A DNA stretch of 9,051 nt, from contig DAOWAK010000025.1 in NCBI GenBank assembly GCA_030634605.1, positions 1 to 9,051 on the forward strand, read 5' to 3'. Source of the DNA: Sedimentisphaerales bacterium (GTDB taxonomy: Bacteria > Planctomycetota > Phycisphaerae > Sedimentisphaerales > SM23-30). The notes beneath the pieces were generated by a model. That model was not told the origin of the DNA and did not search any database. It saw nothing but the letters and a program-made list of their open reading frames with translations. Shown piece after piece: positions 6,143 to 9,051 of the stretch (the first letter of the stretch is position 1; the number at the start of each line of letters is the position of its first letter). A program made the position numbers and the translations under genes.

Positions 6143-7384
6143 TTATTGCCCGAAGCCTAGAACTTTGTCGCAGACTTTGAAGTTGACTATATCCAGATCG
6201 GCCTTGTCAGCAAGGAGTGTTTCGAGTTCGGTAATGGCTTTAAGAGCCTGGTTGGCCTGTTCTGTGGTTTGGGGTAAAGACTGGCGGGCTTGTTCGGTTT
6301 GGTTCTGGCAGCGGTATAAATAGTGCAAGGCCAGGACAGCGTTGGTGTTTTCGGGATGGGTAGCGACGAAATGTTTGAGGGCGGCAAGAGTATCGGTGAT
6401 GTTGTTCCGGCTGATGGCGGTGGGCATTTTCTGGACGAATAAAGCAGGCTGGGTTAAATCGGTAGGCGGTGTTTGGTTTGCAGGGGGCACGGTCAGAGTC
6501 TGGCTTGAAGGTGTAATAGTCAGAGTTGACGGATCGGCGGCTTGTTGACGGAGGACGTTTTTGTCGAGGTTATTGTCTGAGTAAGAAATCTGGTTGGCAG
6601 CTGGGATGTTGGTGGGATTTTGGGCAAGGGTGCCGTTACGGCTGGCGTTTTGCTGGATGGGTAAGTTGTTGGAATTGGCAGCGTTGAAGTTGCCCGATGA
6701 CTGATAGTTGGGGAGATTCTGTTGAGGACCATCATTCTGGGCAATCGAAACATTCGAAACCACCGGGCTTTGGCTCGGGCGGGACGCGCGGTTTGGTCCG
6801 GCAGTAACCGGGCGACGAGGAACCTGTTGCCAGGAAATGTCGCTGGGATTGGAAGCGATTCCAGCTGGATAGTTGGCCTGGTTTGGGGCGGATGGATTCA
6901 CAGGGTGTTGTTGATATTGAGCGGATTGGGAGTTGTAGTTGGCTGGAGAGGTGGTCCGGTTGGGATTTTGCTGAGGGGTGCCGGAGTAATGATTGGGATT
7001 GTAGGATTGGCCCTGGTTTTGTGGGTAATTGGGGGACTGGTTGGCGCTGGCCTGCCTGGCAGCTTGATAGTTTGGATAGGTGCGGCGGTCATTATTATTG
7101 TTGGAGCCCTGGTAATAATTTGATTGCTGCTGTTGGTTGCGGGGGCTGTATTTATAGTTGGCCTGAGGGTATTGGCCTTGTGGATTAGCAGAATAAGCAG
7201 CCTGGTTAGGTAAGGTGGCAGTATTTGGGGGTGGTTCAGCCATAGGTTGCCGGCCGGCGAAATTGTCTGAATTACTGCAGCCGGGCGCGTTGGCAATAAT
7301 CAAGGCAGCCAGAGCGAGCCGGCAAATTGTGGCGATAACGATTTTGTTGTTGAAATCCGTTTGTCTATCCATGACTTTTTTCAT
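6143..7384 (-). CDS. Asn/Gln-rich lipoprotein, ended by a premature in-frame stop
   Basis: As written this makes 413 residues. The start is ATG at 7384, ten bases after a strong GGAGG (on the + strand CCTCC, 7395-7399); an in-frame upstream ATG at 7480 lacks such a site. The N-terminus is an export signal with a basic region, a hydrophobic stretch (about 15-33) and a lipobox-like A-P-G-C, with C36 as the lipidated Cys (Pro at -2 is unusual). Residues about 50-310 are a low-complexity linker rich in Asn, Gln, Pro, Tyr and Ser, including QQQQ and NNNN. Residues about 318-400 are helical and alanine/glutamine-rich with TPR-like spacing (VLALHYLYRCQNQTEQARQ). The last residues, VCDKVLGFGQ, appear to open a C-terminal domain that lies beyond the stop. 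It is likely anchored to a membrane and exposed outside the cytoplasm; the function is unknown. It follows holA on the same strand after a 262-base gap, so it probably has its own promoter. Confidence 0.75.
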   Translation of the reverse strand: MKKVMDRQTDFNNKIVIATICRLALAALIIANAPGCSNSDNFAGRQPMAEPPPNTATLPNQAAYSANPQGQYPQANYKYSPRNQQQQSNYYQGSNNNNDRRTYPNYQAARQASANQSPNYPQNQGQSYNPNHYSGTPQQNPNRTTSPANYNSQSAQYQQHPVNPSAPNQANYPAGIASNPSDISWQQVPRRPVTAGPNRASRPSQSPVVSNVSIAQNDGPQQNLPNYQSSGNFNAANSNNLPIQQNASRNGTLAQNPTNIPAANQISYSDNNLDKNVLRQQAADPSTLTITPSSQTLTVPPANQTPPTDLTQPALFVQKMPTAISRNNITDTLAALKHFVATHPENTNAVLALHYLYRCQNQTEQARQSLPQTTEQANQALKAITELETLLADKADLDIVNFKVCDKVLGFGQ

Positions 7385-7543
7385 CAGTCTCAAGCCTCCA
7401 TGCTTCTGACTATTAACAGACAAATTACTTATTCGCTCTAACAAAATGAGTGTTCGGTTGGTCAAAATGCCCATTATCACTATCTTTAACGCATTTTATT
7501 AGGGTCTCTTAAATTCGAACTAATGTTTTGTTCGGGCCAGAAA

Positions 7544-7557
7544 TGACGCCAGCGTCA
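7544..7557. promoter_or_regulatory. Near-palindrome TGACGC-CA-GCGTCA
   Basis: Two perfect 6-base arms surround a CA centre, 160 bases before the lipoprotein ATG. As DNA this is a reasonable dimer-binding site for a regulator of the lipoprotein gene. As RNA on the - strand it could fold as a 5-bp stem with a 4-base loop followed by TTTCT, a poor terminator for holA. The sequence does not decide between these. Confidence 0.25.
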
Positions 7558-7571
7558 AAAAGCTCAAGCGA

Positions 7572-7591
7572 CCGTGCTATTAACCTGCAAA
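7572..7591 (+). repeat. Direct repeat flanking holA, copy 1
   Basis: CCGTGC (7572-7577), three bases, then TAACCTGCAAA (7581-7591). A second copy with a two-base gap lies at 8665-8683. The two copies bracket holA. This copy overlaps the terminator-shaped hairpin. Confidence 0.3.
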
Positions 7592-7602
7592 CGCGGGTTT
7601 TT
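7582..7602 (+). terminator. Terminator-shaped hairpin on the + strand with no gene in front of it
   Basis: AACCTGC (7582-7588) pairs with GCGGGTT (7593-7599), seven pairs including one T-G wobble, around an AAAC loop. TTT follows (7600-7602), making a five-T tract with the last two stem bases. This shape works only for + strand transcription, yet both flanking genes are on the - strand. It might stop antisense transcription towards holA, or be a remnant. On the - strand the stem is followed by AATAGC, so it would not terminate holA. Confidence 0.35.
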
Positions 7603-7646
7603 GTGTTCGTGAGTAACTTTTGGCGGTGACATCATAAATAGTAATC

Positions 7647-8654
7647 CTATATAATTCCCCGACAAAAACCCATTATTAAATTTTCCAGGCCGGTTTGCAC
7701 ATTACCACCGGTTTTTGAGGCGAAGTCAATTTCCAGCAGTTGTTGTAAACAGCGGGCGATCCGTTCGATACGCAACGTTTTTACCTGTCGCATAAAGGCG
7801 TTTACCTGAGACCAGAGTCTCAGTTGCTGAATAATCGCTTTCTCGCCAACCCGTTTGTCCAGTAGAACCCGGGCATTATACAGTCTTCTGAAGTGCCATG
7901 CAAACGCCCCAACAGCTTTAAATTGTGCTTCGCGGTCTTGCTGGAGCATCAATCCCAGCCGCTGCAGGGCCAATCCGGCCTGATTGAGAACCATCGCGTC
8001 AATCACGTTGAAAACATTGTACTGCCGGTTATTGATAACCAGTTCCTGGACGTCGGCGGGTTCGATTCGATTTTGCTGATTCTGTCGATCGGCCAGGTAG
8101 ATTGCCAGTTTGTCGATTTCACTGCAAAGGATGCCGTAATCGTCACCGCCGGCGTCGATCAACAGGCCAGCGGCTTGAGGACTCAACTGCATATTATGGT
8201 TATTTCGGGCGTAATCAACCAGAAATTTTCTTAAATCGCGGGGCTGGACAGGCTCGCAGTTGTATATCTGCCCGATTTTTTTGACACGTTTGGCCAACCG
8301 GGTATTAGCCGGAAAACTACTCAACCCCAGCAACAGCACGCCGCTGGGGCTGGGCTCTTCAAGGTATTTTTCCAGAGCCTCACGATGGGCCGAGACAAAG
8401 GAATCGGAATTTTTAATTACGACCAGGCGACGCTGGGCCAAGAATGGTAGAGTACGCAATTCGTCGAGCACGTCAGCCAGGGTGATTTCGTCCCCGTCAT
8501 AGCTGCCCAGGCAAACCTGATGATCATCTTCGCCGAGCACGTTGTCGATAATCTGTTCAATTTGCCGGCTGATACCGTGGCGATCCTTGCCATACACAGC
8601 ATAAACCGGGTATATCTTTTGCTGATCTGTAGTGGACTGCTTTTTCGCGGACAT
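7647..8654 (-). CDS. holA: DNA polymerase III subunit delta
   Basis: A 335-residue protein, close to the usual length (343 in E. coli). The delta subunit is part of the clamp-loader complex: it binds and opens the sliding clamp so that the replicative polymerase can be loaded on DNA. The N-terminal region has the delta hallmark order: VYAVYGKDRHGI (17-28), where true ATPases would have a P-loop but delta has none, then LRTLPFLAQRRLVVIKNSD (66-84), then GVLLLGLSSFPANTRLAK in the second part of the AAA+-like domain. A helical linker with IDAGGDDYGILCSEIDKLAIY and the NVFNVIDAMV segment follows, and the C-terminal collar domain includes FAWHFRRLY. The ATG at 8654 is preceded by GGGAAG, better placed than the GTG at 8693, whose extension would read into a repeat hairpin. 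It lies downstream of a TPR gene and upstream of the lipoprotein gene, all on one strand. Confidence 0.93.
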   Translation of the reverse strand: MSAKKQSTTDQQKIYPVYAVYGKDRHGISRQIEQIIDNVLGEDDHQVCLGSYDGDEITLADVLDELRTLPFLAQRRLVVIKNSDSFVSAHREALEKYLEEPSPSGVLLLGLSSFPANTRLAKRVKKIGQIYNCEPVQPRDLRKFLVDYARNNHNMQLSPQAAGLLIDAGGDDYGILCSEIDKLAIYLADRQNQQNRIEPADVQELVINNRQYNVFNVIDAMVLNQAGLALQRLGLMLQQDREAQFKAVGAFAWHFRRLYNARVLLDKRVGEKAIIQQLRLWSQVNAFMRQVKTLRIERIARCLQQLLEIDFASKTGGNVQTGLENLIMGFCRGII

Positions 8655-8664
8655 TGATAACTTC

Positions 8665-8683
8665 CCGTGCCGTAACCTGCAAA
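8665..8683 (+). repeat. Direct repeat flanking holA, copy 2
   Basis: CCGTGC (8665-8670), two bases, then TAACCTGCAAA (8673-8683). It matches 7572-7591 apart from the spacer. It lies immediately before the ribosome-binding region of holA, next to the hairpin repeat at 8692-8724. Confidence 0.3.
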
Positions 8684-8686
8684 ACC

Positions 8687-8724
<38 letters not shown>

Positions 8725-8786
8725 CAAGCAGTTTTTCAGGCACATTAAGTGAACCGATATCTATTTTAATGACGCTGGAGCAGTTT

Positions 8787-9051
8787 TCAAGGTTTATAAC
8801 GATCGATCTTACGTTGGGCGAGATTCTTTATCGGTGAAGCATCAGCGGCGGCCTGTTGCCAACTGCTCAAGGCCTGGCCGCGATTACCAAGTTGGGCGGC
8901 TACATCACCATGCATAAGCCATACCTGCCAGTCTTTGCGGTCCTGTTCGAGCAGTTTTGCCAGGGTTTGCTGGGCCTGACTGTATTGTTTGAGGATTATC
9001 TGGGTTTTTGACAAGCCAAACAAGGCAGTCTGCTGGTAGGGATTAATCTCC
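8787..9051 (-). CDS. TPR-repeat protein, C-terminal part (5' end outside window)
   Basis: The frame is open from the right edge to a TGA at 8787-8789, giving the last 87 complete residues of a longer protein. They form at least two tetratricopeptide-like helical hairpins: INPYQQTALFGLSKTQIILKQYSQAQQTLAKLL, then DWQVWLMHGDVAAQLGNRGQALSSWQQAA. The Leu/Gly/Ala spacing and the closing A-L-x-x-W-x-x-A-A fit the TPR consensus. The tail (IKNLAQRKIDRYKP) is basic. TPR modules are protein-interaction scaffolds; the partner and role cannot be told from this end. The stop is 132 bases upstream of holA on the same strand, with the hairpin repeat between them, so cotranscription is possible. Confidence 0.75.
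   Translation of the reverse strand, partial: EINPYQQTALFGLSKTQIILKQYSQAQQTLAKLLEQDRKDWQVWLMHGDVAAQLGNRGQALSSWQQAAADASPIKNLAQRKIDRYKP

Larger units (their letters stand above)
7385..7646. other. Spacer between holA and the lipoprotein gene
   Basis: No gene is visible here. On the lipoprotein strand there is GGAGG at 7399-7395. A weak promoter candidate is TTGACC (7465-7460), but its best -10 partner (GTTAGA, 17-base spacer) is poor. Other structures are an inverted repeat CGAAC/GTTCG around 7516-7534, a 14-base near-palindrome at 7544-7557 and a terminator-shaped hairpin at 7582-7602. The hairpin's T tract faces the + strand, away from the holA transcript, so the end of the holA mRNA is not explained by a good intrinsic terminator. 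Confidence 0.4.

Noticed and set aside
6722..7188. Overlapping open frames on the + strand opposite the lipoprotein linker, rich in Gly, Val, Ile and Trp, looking membrane-like
   Set aside because: They arise because Asn and Gln codons read backwards as Val, Ile, Leu and Trp-like codons without stops. The - strand has the signal peptide, lipobox and strong ribosome site.

Overview
The window looks like bacterial chromosome, probably from the Planctomycetota (perhaps Phycisphaerae-like). I infer this mainly from the lipoprotein on the right, whose C-terminal domain resembles one I associate with planctomycetes, and from the kinds of genes present. No ribosomal or other marker gene confirms it. 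GC content is moderate, Shine-Dalgarno sites are present but uneven, and TAA, TAG and TGA are all used as stops.

Left part (1-5735, all on the + strand): a glycan-assembly gene cluster. It opens with the C-terminal end of a probable family-2 glycosyltransferase, followed by a hairpin with a T tract that reads as an intrinsic terminator. A gene-less stretch of about 400 bases comes next. Then five closely spaced genes run as a likely operon: a SAM-dependent methyltransferase, a second methyltransferase with an N-terminal zinc ribbon, an alkaline-phosphatase-superfamily phosphodiesterase/phosphatase, a CgeB-like GT-B glycosyltransferase, and a short left-handed beta-helix acetyltransferase of the CysE type. 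Gaps shrink from 77 to 2 bases along the series, suggesting cotranscription and, at the end, translational coupling. Together they would build and decorate (methyl, acetyl, possibly phospho groups) a surface polysaccharide or glycolipid. The substrate cannot be read from the sequence.

Right part (5774-9051, all on the - strand, convergent with the cluster): reading leftwards from the right edge, the C-terminal end of a TPR protein, holA (DNA polymerase III delta subunit), and a lipoprotein with a very long Asn/Gln/Pro-rich linker. The lipoprotein reading frame is broken by one in-frame TAA at 6143-6145. Beyond it the same frame stays open for 122 codons that encode what looks like the conserved end of the protein. 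A dispersed-repeat-like double hairpin (ATTCCCGC-GAAA-GCGGGAAT plus TCCAG-AATC-CTGGA) lies between the TPR gene and holA.

I found no CRISPR array, tRNA, rRNA, insertion sequence or phage gene, and no clear new biological system. The most unusual points are the interrupted lipoprotein gene, its prion-like linker, and the repeats and hairpins around holA.
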